From assembly GCF_002236105.1 (NCBI RefSeq), contig NZ_NIWU01000003.1, positions 2,501-66,500 on the forward strand: a stretch of DNA of 64,000 bases, written 5' to 3'. The notes beneath the pieces were generated by a model. It worked only from the letters and a program-made list of their open reading frames with translations. It was not told the origin of the DNA and ran no database searches. Made by a program: the position numbers and the translations under genes. The DNA comes from Pseudomonas umsongensis. GTDB taxonomy: Bacteria > Pseudomonadota > Gammaproteobacteria > Pseudomonadales > Pseudomonadaceae. This document shows, in pieces, positions 9,472-19,393 of this stretch; positions within the stretch are counted from its first letter, which is position 1; every line of letters begins with the position of its first letter.

Positions 9472-9789
9472 ATGCGTTTTCTTTCAAACCTGCTGGTTGC
9501 TCCAGTCTTTCTAGCAGCCTGCTATTCGGGGGCAGCCCATGCCTTCGACGCGTTTAACCTGTCTACCCAAGGCATCGTGGCTAGCGTTTATGCCACAGGC
9601 CTGGTGACCTCTGCCCCCTTCGATCATAAACTGCTCCTCAACGCCCGGGATGATGCCGCGGTATTCATCGCCAGTGATGGTCGAATGAGAGGCGCACGAC
9701 TGGAATCGGCCTTGGATTACCTGCGCCAGGCCCAGCCAAAACTTCATGCCAGTGACCTTGAACTGGCACGAGCAATTCTCGTCCAATAG
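9472..9789 (+). CDS. DUF2388 secreted protein, copy 2
   Basis: The second tandem paralogue, 105 residues, with a signal peptide ending near A-A-H-A (residues 21-24). It shares the core A-R-D-D-A-A-V-F-I-A-S-D-G-R-M-R-G-A and L-E-S-A-L-D-Y-L-R. It lies 107 bases after copy 1. The gap contains the weak inverted segment GGGACACGCGTGACGTGTCC (9380-9399), which could reduce read-through. The function is unknown. Divergence outside the core indicates an old duplication. Confidence 0.82.
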   Translation: MRFLSNLLVAPVFLAACYSGAAHAFDAFNLSTQGIVASVYATGLVTSAPFDHKLLLNARDDAAVFIASDGRMRGARLESALDYLRQAQPKLHASDLELARAILVQ

Positions 9790-9817
9790 TTATCCCATGT
9801 TTCTCCGGAGTCGTTCC

Positions 9818-10138
9818 ATGCGTAACCCGCTGATTGTTGCCACCCTTGGCCTATTGTTGTTGGCTGATGTGGCCCAGGCCCAAACCCTGGTTGCCACCAG
9901 CAACATCCTCATTCGTGCCACCCAGCGCACACTGGATTTCACTTCCGACACCACGACGTCGATCCGCGACTCTAAAATCGTCCGTGAAGCCCAGGACGAT
10001 GCCGCCAGTTTCGTCGCCAGCAACGGCGATATTCGTGGTGCACACCTGGAATCTGCGCTCAATTTGTTGCGCACTCGCGTTCCTGAAGCCCGCGATGCCA
10101 GTGATCAGGATCTCGCCGAAGCCATCCTCGCACTGTGA
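9818..10138 (+). CDS. DUF2388 secreted protein, copy 3
   Basis: The third paralogue, 106 residues, with a signal peptide ending A-D-V-A-Q-A near residue 22. The core is A-Q-D-D-A-A-S-F-V-A-S-N-G-D-I-R-G-A-H and L-E-S-A-L. I chose ATG 9818, seven bases after CCGGAG (9805-9810). An upstream ATG at 9797 in frame would place extra basic residues before the signal sequence. The stop overlaps the GTG start of the DUF4105 gene (10135-10138), which ties it most closely to that enzyme-like protein. Confidence 0.82.
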   Translation: MRNPLIVATLGLLLLADVAQAQTLVATSNILIRATQRTLDFTSDTTTSIRDSKIVREAQDDAASFVASNGDIRGAHLESALNLLRTRVPEARDASDQDLAEAILAL

Positions 10139-12096
10139 GGTCTCCAGCTTCCTGGCTGTTGGCCGGGGCCCTGCTGCTGTTTGGCAGCACGGCCCACGCC
10201 GACCTCGAACTACACCTCAAGACCGATGGCCTTAGCCCGGCGCAACAGCGGGCCAGCCAGGCTTTGCTTGATGAAGCCATGCAGGCATTGCCGCCACGGT
10301 TCATCGAGCAACTCGACCGGCGTATCGACGTCGGCTGGACCGATAAAATGCGCAGCGATGCCTACGGTCAGGCGTCGCTGGTTTCCGAACTCGATCTGAA
10401 TCGCAATTTGTTGGCGAGCCTCACCGATGGCAGCGCTGCCACCAAGAAAACCTATCGTCCCCATGGCACTGTGCGCCGGGAAATGCTCGCGACGGTGCTG
10501 CATGAGCTGACCCATATTTATGATCGCTCGCGCCTCTGGCCAAACGCGGAACGCACGCTGATCCAGCGCTGCACCCAACGCAGCGGCAGTTCAGGGCTGA
10601 TCGGTATTCCCGATCAATGCCGTGGGCAGTCCGATAGACGCTTTACCTTGAGCGATGATCCGCGCCTGCTCGACCTTGCCGGCTGGCAACAGTACGTTGG
10701 CCGTCGGGGCGAGCGCGAACAGCACAACCGTCAGATCGCCCGCAGCCCGGATATCTACGAGACCAGCAGCCCCAAGGAATTCGTCGCGGTCAACATGGAG
10801 TATTTCCTCCTCGACCCGAGCTACGCCTGTCGTCGCCCTGCGCTGTACCGCTACTACAAGGAGCGTTTCGGCTGGGCACCTGCGGCCAAGAACGATTGCG
10901 GCAAGACCTTCGCATTCCTCAACGCCGGCAATGACTTTGCCAAGACGCCTTTGGGCCAGGTCGATCCGGAGCGGGTCTACGCCGTCGACTATCTACTGGC
11001 AGAGGCCAATCAGAACTGGGTCAGCCGTTGGGGCCACAGCATGTTGCGCCTGGTGATCTGTGCACCTGGCCGGCCACGCGGGCCGGATTGCCGCCTGGAC
11101 CTGGACCAGCACCTGGTGTTGTCCTACCGTGCGTTCGTGGGCGACGTGCAACTATCGAGTTGGGATGGACTGGTGGGTAAATACCCCTCACGCCTGTTCG
11201 TGTTGCCGCTGGCCCAAGTGATCGACGAATACACCAAGACCGAGTTACGCAGCCTCGCCTCCGTGCCACTGAACCTGTCTCGTGAAGAGGTTGAAAACGT
11301 GGTGGAGCGTGCCGCAGAGATGCACTGGAGTTACGACGGCAACTACTTCTTCCTGTCGAACAACTGCGCTGTCGAAGAGCTGAAGTTATTGCGTGGCGGC
11401 ACCAACAACTCAAAACTGGTTGCCCTGGACAACATCATGCCCAATGGTTTGCTGGAGGTGCTCAAGGGGCGCGGTCTGGCGGATACCAGCGTGCTGGACG
11501 ATCCACGTGAGGCGCTTCGCCTGGGCTATCGCTTTGACTCTTTCCGCGATCGCTATCAAGCAATGTTCGAGGTATTGAGAAAACAGCTACCGATCAAACA
11601 GGAGAAGGTCGAAGACTGGCTGTCCCTGACCGCCGCACAACGCCGCCAATGGTTCGATCAGGCAGATTTGCGCACCAGCGCGGCATTGCTCTTGCTGGAA
11701 CAGGCAAGCTATCGCCAGCAGTTGCTCCTGGCCCAGGACGAAGTCAAACAACGTTACTTGGGTGCCCGTGAGCTGAAAAACGGCGGAATGGACAAAGCCA
11801 ACGCGACACTGAGGCAAATTCTCGATAACAGCGGTTTCCTCAGTCGTCCGGCGGAATTACTCGGCAGCGGCGGGTATGGCTTGCCACAACCTGCTGAATG
11901 GCAACGCCTGGAATCGGAGACCAGCCTGCGGCAGAAGCAGCTTCAGGCACTGACCGGGGATCTGGACAAGGAAGTCCGGGCCCTGCTCGATCCAGACCGC
12001 GCAGCGGAAATGGCGGCCAACGAAGCCAACGTGAAACAGATCGGTGAGCATCTGCGTAAATTGCACAAGGCAGCAGGTGGCCTTCAATTGCCTTGA
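10135..12096 (+). CDS. DUF4105 (Lnb_N-type) periplasmic protein
   Basis: A 653-residue protein with a signal peptide (to about residue 22, A-H-A-D). A zinc-protease-like segment L-H-E-L-T-H near residues 122-127 is followed by the DUF4105 domain. That domain has W-G-H-S-M-L-R-L with H301 and N-N-C-A-V-E-E with C411, the expected His and Cys of a thiol active site. The C-terminal 170 residues are charged and helical. DUF4105 is the N-terminal domain of Lnb, an alternative lipoprotein N-acyltransferase in other bacteria, but no membrane helices follow here, so that activity is not assured. The GTG start overlaps the preceding DUF2388 stop, so translation is probably coupled. Confidence 0.8.
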   Translation: MRSPASWLLAGALLLFGSTAHADLELHLKTDGLSPAQQRASQALLDEAMQALPPRFIEQLDRRIDVGWTDKMRSDAYGQASLVSELDLNRNLLASLTDGSAATKKTYRPHGTVRREMLATVLHELTHIYDRSRLWPNAERTLIQRCTQRSGSSGLIGIPDQCRGQSDRRFTLSDDPRLLDLAGWQQYVGRRGEREQHNRQIARSPDIYETSSPKEFVAVNMEYFLLDPSYACRRPALYRYYKERFGWAPAAKNDCGKTFAFLNAGNDFAKTPLGQVDPERVYAVDYLLAEANQNWVSRWGHSMLRLVICAPGRPRGPDCRLDLDQHLVLSYRAFVGDVQLSSWDGLVGKYPSRLFVLPLAQVIDEYTKTELRSLASVPLNLSREEVENVVERAAEMHWSYDGNYFFLSNNCAVEELKLLRGGTNNSKLVALDNIMPNGLLEVLKGRGLADTSVLDDPREALRLGYRFDSFRDRYQAMFEVLRKQLPIKQEKVEDWLSLTAAQRRQWFDQADLRTSAALLLLEQASYRQQLLLAQDEVKQRYLGARELKNGGMDKANATLRQILDNSGFLSRPAELLGSGGYGLPQPAEWQRLESETSLRQKQLQALTGDLDKEVRALLDPDRAAEMAANEANVKQIGEHLRKLHKAAGGLQLP

Positions 12097-12112
12097 GGCT
12101 AAAAAAGCAAAA

Positions 12113-12139
12113 GGGCTTCAGAACATTGTCCTGAAGCCC
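12113..12139 (-). terminator. Terminator of trpBA
   Basis: GGGCTTCAG, nine-base loop, CTGAAGCCC. On the minus strand it is followed by TTTTGCTTTTTT, so it terminates leftward transcription from trpA. It may also block read-through from the convergent DUF4105 gene. Confidence 0.8.
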
Positions 12140-12200
12140 TCGATCTTGCTGATCAACCTGTGACGAGAGGGTTTGATTCCTCTGTGTAGCAACTGTTCCG

Positions 12201-13012
12201 TTAGCTGACGCGGGCCTTACGCACGCCATCGGCCAATGCCGAGCACAGGCTCAGCACACCATCGATCGCCTGTTCCGGCGTCGTGGCATTGGCGATGTGA
12301 TCGATCAGTGCCGAACCCACCACCACTCCGTCCGCCAGGCGCGCGATGGACGCCGCTTGCTCTGGCGTGCGAATGCCGAAACCGATGCTGATCGGCAGAT
12401 CGGTGTGACGGCGCAGACGAGTGACCGCTTCTTCGACGTGTTCCAGGGTTGCTGCGCCAGCACCGGTCACACCGGCCACCGATACGTAGTAAACAAACCC
12501 GGAGCTACCATTAAGGACTGTTGGCAGACGCACATCGTCAGTGGTCGGGGTAGTCAGGCGAATGAAATCGAGACCGGCGGCCTGGGCCGGGTCGCACAAC
12601 TCACCGTTATGCTCGGGCGGCATGTCCACCACGATCAGGCCATCGACACCGGCCTCTTTTGCATCGGTGATGAAACGCGGTACACCGTACTTGTGGATCG
12701 GGTTGAAGTAACCCATCAGGACGAGTGGCGTCTCGTTGTTGTCCTTGCGGAACTCACGCACCATTTCCAGGGTTTTCGCCAGGTTCTGCTTGGCCGCCAG
12801 CGCGCGAATATTGGCGAGCTGGATCGCCGGGCCGTCGGCCATCGGATCGGTGAAAGGCATGCCCAATTCGATCACGTCGGCGCCAGCGGCTGGCAAACCC
12901 TTGAGGATCGCCAGGGAGGTGTCGTATTCCGGGTCGCCGGCGGTGACGAAGGTCACCAGGGCGGCGCGGTTCTGTTCCTTGAGTTCGGCAAAACGCGTTT
13001 GCAGGCGGCTCA

Positions 13013-13013
<1 letters not shown>
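12201..13013 (-). CDS. trpA: Tryptophan synthase alpha chain
   Basis: Cleaves indole-3-glycerol phosphate to indole and glyceraldehyde 3-phosphate and channels indole to TrpB. The 270 residues form the standard TIM barrel. The catalytic glutamate and aspartate lie in [15 protein letters not shown] (near residues 49-63), and the phosphate-binding G-F-G-I-R-T-P-E is near residue 215. The ATG overlaps the trpB stop (13011-13015), so the pair is translationally coupled. Expression probably depends on the divergent activator TrpI and indoleglycerol phosphate, as described for P. aeruginosa and P. putida. Confidence 0.97.
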
Positions 13014-15250
<2,237 letters not shown>

Positions 15251-15278
<28 letters not shown>

Positions 15279-15577
15279 GCCGCCAACAGGCCCAGCGCAC
15301 CAACGGCAACACCAGCAGTCGTCCAAGGGTGTTCCTGCGCGTAATCCCGAGTGGCAATTCCGGTTTCACGGGTTTTGACCTTGACCTCTTCATAGGCATC
15401 CGAGAGCAGATGGCGTGAATGCCTCAGAGCGTTCTCGGCATTGCCTTTAAGCACCTTGAGGGTTTTACGCGACTCGTCCGAGGCGTCGTCCTTCAGGCTT
15501 TCCAAGGATTTGAGCAGACTCTCGATCTCCGCTTCCATGCTTTGCAATGAGGCTTTACGTAACGAGCTGTTGGCCAT
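15251..15577 (-). CDS. DUF883 (ElaB/YqjD-type) membrane-anchored protein
   Basis: A 108-residue protein with a long charged helical N-terminal part (residues 1-85). One C-terminal membrane helix (about residues 86-103, [17 protein letters not shown]) is followed by K-R-G-E. This is the layout of the ElaB/YqjD/YgaM family, tail-anchored inner-membrane proteins that bind ribosomes in stationary phase in E. coli. The ATG follows an AGGAG-like site (complement of 15585-15590). The 3' end overlaps trpI antisense by 28 bases. A role in stationary phase is inferred from the family. Confidence 0.87.
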
Positions 15578-15734
15578 GGTGGCTCTCCTGCATTGTTGAT
15601 GAGTGGCGTGTGTTGGTTGGGACTTCAGGGACTCGAGAAAGTGCAGTAAATGTGAGTATCAATGTCGCAACGACCGAAGGAAGTAAGACAGAAAATCACT
15701 GCTAGGCTGTATTTCACACCCTAAGGAGAACGCC

Positions 15735-15950
15735 ATGACTGACCATCACACCTATAAGAAAGTCGAACTCGTCGGCTCGTCCACCAGTAGTATTGAAGAC
15801 GCGATCAACAACGCACTGGCCGAGGCCAACAAAAGTCTCAAGTACATGGAATGGTTCGAAGTCACTGAGACCCGTGGCCATATCAAGGATGGCAAGGCTG
15901 CGCACTTCCAGGTGACACTCAAGGTCGGGTTCCGGATTGCCAGTAGCTGA
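15735..15950 (+). CDS. Dodecin flavoprotein
   Basis: A 71-residue protein matching dodecin, which forms a hollow dodecamer storing or buffering flavin. V-E-L-V-G-S-S-T-S-S-I-E-D-A-I leads into K-Y-M-E-W-F-E-V-T-E-T-R-G-H. The tryptophan in that segment stacks on the flavin in known dodecins. AAGGAG lies eight bases before the ATG. It has its own promoter region after the DUF883 gene. A role in redox protection fits the nearby osmC and flavin oxidoreductase but is not shown. Confidence 0.93.
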   Translation: MTDHHTYKKVELVGSSTSSIEDAINNALAEANKSLKYMEWFEVTETRGHIKDGKAAHFQVTLKVGFRIASS

Positions 15951-16073
15951 CGTTGGTTCTAGTCTGTTGAACTTGAGCGCTGGCCGAATGCCATAAGGAA
16001 TGGCAGTGCGCTAGATGCGTTTCCGGCCAATGGCTGGATGCCTTTTTTTGATCCGACCAGAGAAATGCGACTG

Positions 16074-16298
16074 ATGAAGAAATTTATTTTGGCGGTAGGC
16101 TTGTTGAGCCTGGTGGGTACTGCCTTTGCTGATAACGGCAAAAATTGCGAAGAATTGAAAGCCGAAATCGCAGCAAAGCTCGACGCCAAGGGCATTTCCG
16201 GCTATTCGCTGGAAATTGTCGACAAAGGCAATGCGTCTGGCGGGAAAATCGTCGGCACCTGCGAGAAGGGCAGCAAGGAAATAGTCTATAAGCGGTAG
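16074..16298 (+). CDS. DUF1161 small secreted protein, copy 1
   Basis: A 74-residue protein with a signal peptide (residues 1-19, ending T-A-F-A-D). The short mature domain has two cysteines: N-C-E-E-L-K-A-E-I-A-A-K-L near the start and V-G-T-C-E near the end. These probably form a disulfide in the periplasm. This pattern is DUF1161, of unknown function. ATG 16074 is chosen because the signal peptide begins there; an open frame from 16038 adds 12 residues. A paralogue lies at 18211. Confidence 0.85.
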   Translation: MKKFILAVGLLSLVGTAFADNGKNCEELKAEIAAKLDAKGISGYSLEIVDKGNASGGKIVGTCEKGSKEIVYKR

Positions 16299-16332
16299 CA
16301 CCAGAAAACGGTAGCCCCAACCGATTGCCAGC

Positions 16333-16362
16333 AAAAAGCCGACGCCATCGCGTCAGCTTTTT
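16333..16362 (+). terminator. Hairpin terminator after DUF1161 copy 1
   Basis: AAAAAGCCGACGC, loop CATC, GCGTCAGCTTTTT with one mismatch and a T-rich tail. The A-rich 5' side also makes it usable for the convergent oxidoreductase gene ending at 16377. Confidence 0.8.
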
Positions 16363-16376
16363 TGCGGTCAACGTGT

Positions 16377-17378
16377 TCAGCCCTTCATGACTTGCGCCAG
16401 CAGCTCATAGGAATGCAGCCGATCCGCATGTTCGTACAGGTCGCAGGTAAAAATCAGCTCGTCGGCTTGGGTCTGCTCGATCAGCACGTCCAGCTTGGCG
16501 CGGATTTTTTGCGGGCTGCCGATCATCGCCAATCCCAGGAAATCGCTGACCGCCTCTTTCTCATGAGGCAACCACAGCCCGTCCATCGTCTTCACCGGCG
16601 GGCGCTGCACCAGGCTCTGACCACGCATCAGCGCAAGAATACGCTGGAATACCGAGGTCGCCAGATAGTCGGCTTGTTCATCCGTGTCGGCGGCGACCAG
16701 AGGCACGCCAAGCATCACGTACGGCTTGTCCAGCACGGCGGAAGGCTTGAAGTGATTGCGGTAGACGCGAATGGCCTCATGCATGAAGCGCGGAGCGAAA
16801 TGTGACGCGAACGCATAAGGTAAACCGCGCTCCCCTGCCAGCTGCGCACTGAAAAGGCTTGAGCCCAGCAACCAGATCGGCACATTCGTGCCGGTACCCG
16901 GCATTGCGATGACGCGCTGGTCCGGGGTGCGCGGGCCGAGATAACGCACCAGTTCGGCCACATCTTCCGGGAAGTCGTCGGCACTGCCGGAACGTTCGCG
17001 ACGCAGCGCACGGGCCGTCATCTGGTCGGAACCGGGCGCACGGCCAAGCCCCAGGTCGATGCGCCCTGGATACAGACTTTCCAGCGTGCCGAATTGTTCG
17101 GCGATGACCAGCGGTGCATGGTTTGGCAGCATTACCCCACCGGACCCGACACGGATGGTCGACGTACCACCGGCCAGATAGCCAAGCAGCACGGAGGTTG
17201 CAGAACTGGCAATACCGTCCATGTTGTGATGTTCAGCCACCCAAAAGCGGTTATAGCCGAACTTCTCGACGTGCTGCGCCAGGTCCAGCGAGTTGCGCAA
17301 CGACTGGGCGGCGCTGCCGTTTTCGCGCACGGGCACCAGGTCGAGGGTCGAGAACTTGATATCGGACAGTCGTTTCAT
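16377..17378 (-). CDS. LLM class flavin-dependent oxidoreductase (MsnO8/YhbW-like)
   Basis: A luciferase-like TIM-barrel monooxygenase of 333 residues. Motifs include [15 protein letters not shown] near residues 46-60 and the flavin-phosphate region [27 protein letters not shown] also matches. ATG (complement of 17376-17378) follows a GGAGAAG site; a frame extending to 17504 has no such support. It should use FMNH2 from a separate reductase. The substrate is unknown. It is monocistronic and divergent from osmC. Confidence 0.88.
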   Translation of the reverse strand: MKRLSDIKFSTLDLVPVRENGSAAQSLRNSLDLAQHVEKFGYNRFWVAEHHNMDGIASSATSVLLGYLAGGTSTIRVGSGGVMLPNHAPLVIAEQFGTLESLYPGRIDLGLGRAPGSDQMTARALRRERSGSADDFPEDVAELVRYLGPRTPDQRVIAMPGTGTNVPIWLLGSSLFSAQLAGERGLPYAFASHFAPRFMHEAIRVYRNHFKPSAVLDKPYVMLGVPLVAADTDEQADYLATSVFQRILALMRGQSLVQRPPVKTMDGLWLPHEKEAVSDFLGLAMIGSPQKIRAKLDVLIEQTQADELIFTCDLYEHADRLHSYELLAQVMKG

Positions 17379-17615
17379 AAACCTGCTTCTCCAATTGAGG
17401 GCGCAGGTTTTTTTACAAACGAAAACCTGCCGAATCCATAAGCGTGTTTCATGCAATGAGGGCATATACCCGAGTTTCAATAGCAAGGCGAAATTTAGCG
17501 ACAAAAAACCGAACGATCAGATGCGCTGAACGTTGCTCCCCGGTCTACCCTCAGAACCCTAACGACCGAAACCACAACGGCGCGACGCTTCGCGCCGGAT
17601 CTTGAGGAGACAGGC

Positions 17616-18047
17616 ATGGCTATCACCAAGAAAGCATCGGCCCATTGGGAAGGTGATCTGAAAACCGGCATCGGCTCGATTTCCACCGAAACCGGTGTGC
17701 TCAGGGACGCGCCCTATGGCTTCAAGGCCCGCTTTGAGGGCGGAAAGGGCACAAATCCGGAGGAGTTGATCGGTGCGGCCCATGCGGGCTGTTTCTCCAT
17801 GGCGTTTTCGATGATTCTCGGTGAGGCCGGCCTCAAGGCCGACAGCATCGATACCAACGCCGAAGTGACCCTGGACCAGGTAGAAGGTGGTTTCGCGATC
17901 ACGGCCGTGAAATTGATCCTCAAGGCAAAAATCCCCGGCGCGAGCCAGGCGCAGTTCGATGAGTTGAGCAACAAGGCCAAAGAGGGTTGTCCGGTCTCCA
18001 AGGTGCTGAATGCGAAAATCAGCCTGGATGCGACGCTGGTCAACTAA
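17616..18047 (+). CDS. osmC: OsmC-type peroxiredoxin
   Basis: A thiol peroxidase that reduces organic hydroperoxides, 143 residues. The two catalytic cysteines lie in A-H-A-G-C-F-S-M (about residue 59) and E-G-C-P-V-S-K (about residue 127), the OsmC spacing. The ATG follows GAGGAGA by eight bases. It is a single-gene unit closed by a REP-derived terminator. In enterobacteria osmC is induced by osmotic stress and stationary phase; control here is not evident from sequence. Confidence 0.95.
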   Translation: MAITKKASAHWEGDLKTGIGSISTETGVLRDAPYGFKARFEGGKGTNPEELIGAAHAGCFSMAFSMILGEAGLKADSIDTNAEVTLDQVEGGFAITAVKLILKAKIPGASQAQFDELSNKAKEGCPVSKVLNAKISLDATLVN

Positions 18048-18055
18048 GTTCGCAT

Positions 18056-18115
18056 GATCGCAGCCTTCGGCAACTCTTGATCCTGTAGGAGTTGCCGCAG
18101 GCTGCGATCTTTTTT
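18056..18115. repeat. REP-like inverted repeat serving as osmC terminator
   Basis: GATCGCAGCCTTCGGCAACTC pairs with GAGTTGCCGCAGGCTGCGATC with one mismatch around a short loop and runs into TTTTTT. This is the GATCGCAGCCT class of Pseudomonas repetitive palindrome, here placed nine bases after the osmC stop. Confidence 0.82.
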
Positions 18116-18210
18116 GATTTGAAACAGATTTGCCCGGTAAAACTGTGGTCGAATAAATGACAGCAGCACAAACGCATGACCTATGCGCGCTGCCTCAAGG
18201 AGCTTCAACC

Positions 18211-18444
18211 ATGAAACGTTTTACCTTGGCGATTATCTGCTGCGCCCTGGCCACTTCGGCCCTGGCGGCACCCAAACCTTGTGAAGAGCTCAAGGCCGAA
18301 ATCGAAGCCAAGATCCAGGCCCGAGGCGTGACGTCCTACACCTTGGAAATCGTTACCAACGACGAAGTGCACGATCAGAACATGGTCGTTGGCTCCTGCG
18401 ACGGCGGCACCAAGAAAATCATCTACCAGAAGAATGACCGCTGA
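18211..18444 (+). CDS. DUF1161 small secreted protein, copy 2
   Basis: A paralogue of the 16074 gene, 77 residues. It has a signal peptide (residues 1-20, ending S-A-L-A-A), P-C-E-E-L-K-A-E-I-E-A-K-I and V-G-S-C-D. AAGGAG at 18198-18203 supports ATG 18211; the open frame from 18157 is not needed. The two cysteines are conserved with copy 1 and probably pair in the periplasm. The function is unknown. It converges on two lipoprotein genes. Confidence 0.85.
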   Translation: MKRFTLAIICCALATSALAAPKPCEELKAEIEAKIQARGVTSYTLEIVTNDEVHDQNMVVGSCDGGTKKIIYQKNDR

Positions 18445-18450
18445 CCTGAA

Positions 18451-18870
18451 TCAAGGCACACAGTTGATCTGGCTCGCTTCGGCGACGATCTCGCGCCTGG
18501 CGTTATACAGGCGCGCTTCAGGGGTGAACGCCATGGAACGGGCTTGTAACAGATAACGCTGACCGGCTTCGAAATGATCGTATTTAACGATTATGTAGCA
18601 TAGCCGCTCCGTAGTACCGCCGAACAAGTCCGAGCTCCCGCCTGGCACTTCAAAATCGAAGCGCACGGTCAGCTCGTGGCTACCGGGAGTGACCTGGAAA
18701 AAACGCCCGTCACGCAAGCGCTGGTTATCCAGTCGCTCCGCCATCAGCAATTTATCGTTAGGAAATGGCGTAGAGAAGTCTACCCACGCCATGTGCGGAT
18801 TGGCCGCCGGCATAGGCGTCGAACAGCCGGCCACGGCACTTGCAGCCAGTAACAGCATCAACCTGCGCAT
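18451..18870 (-). CDS. Small lipoprotein, paralogue A
   Basis: A 139-residue protein with a lipoprotein signal (lipobox A-V-A-G-C, Cys16). The domain contains P-G-S-H-E-L-T-V-R-F-D-F and R-Y-L-L-Q-A-R-S-M-A-F-T-P. It is about one third identical by eye to the gene just upstream. I do not recognise a named function. The mature part looks like a compact beta-sandwich. ATG (complement of 18868-18870) gives a normal n-region; a longer frame does not. It is the second gene of a two-gene leftward unit. Confidence 0.78.
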   Translation of the reverse strand: MRRLMLLLAASAVAGCSTPMPAANPHMAWVDFSTPFPNDKLLMAERLDNQRLRDGRFFQVTPGSHELTVRFDFEVPGGSSDLFGGTTERLCYIIVKYDHFEAGQRYLLQARSMAFTPEARLYNARREIVAEASQINCVP

Positions 18871-18910
18871 GATAAATATCCCTATGTCAGGATATTCAGG
18901 ATAGCGCCGA

Positions 18911-19333
18911 TCAGGATCGTTGACAGCCCGCTGGTGTGCCCTGGCCAATCACTTTTCGCTGTTGATCATACAGCTTGGCCCATGGCCGGAAACCAATATT
19001 CCCCGCCTGCAATTGATAGCGCTCGCCTGCATTGAAGTCGTTGAATTTCACATTCATCTGACAGTCTCGCCACAGCGGTTGCGCATCGGGACCGATATTG
19101 GTGGGCTGGACGGGGAACTGGTAGCGAACGGTCAACTCATGGCTGCCGGGTTGAACCTCGAAATAGCGCTTGTCGGTTGCCGCTTTGTTGTCCACTTCAA
19201 ACGCCAGCAGGGCCGTGTCTTCCTGATGTGACTCCAGATCGATCCAGGCTTGCGTCGGATCATGGCGAGGTAATCCGAATCCAGCACATCCGGCCAGCAT
19301 CAGCAGGCCTCCCGTCAGCATCAACTTGCGCAT
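18911..19333 (-). CDS. Small lipoprotein, paralogue B
   Basis: A 140-residue lipoprotein (lipobox M-L-A-G-C, Cys16). It shares with paralogue A the segments P-G-S-H-E-L-T-V-R-Y, F-x-A-G-E/Q-R-Y-x-L-Q-A and a late cysteine (A-G-C-Q-R-S, matching I-N-C-V-P). Residue +2 after the lipid cysteine is Ala, which favours the outer membrane. The function is unknown. It sits 40 bases upstream of paralogue A, so they are probably co-transcribed, and it is divergent from the HExxH lipoprotein. Confidence 0.78.
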   Translation of the reverse strand: MRKLMLTGGLLMLAGCAGFGLPRHDPTQAWIDLESHQEDTALLAFEVDNKAATDKRYFEVQPGSHELTVRYQFPVQPTNIGPDAQPLWRDCQMNVKFNDFNAGERYQLQAGNIGFRPWAKLYDQQRKVIGQGTPAGCQRS

Positions 19334-19393
19334 AGCGGAGCTCCAGTCAAGCGGGATAGTCTTGCGAGCAGACTTTCCAGGGATTTTTTTATT

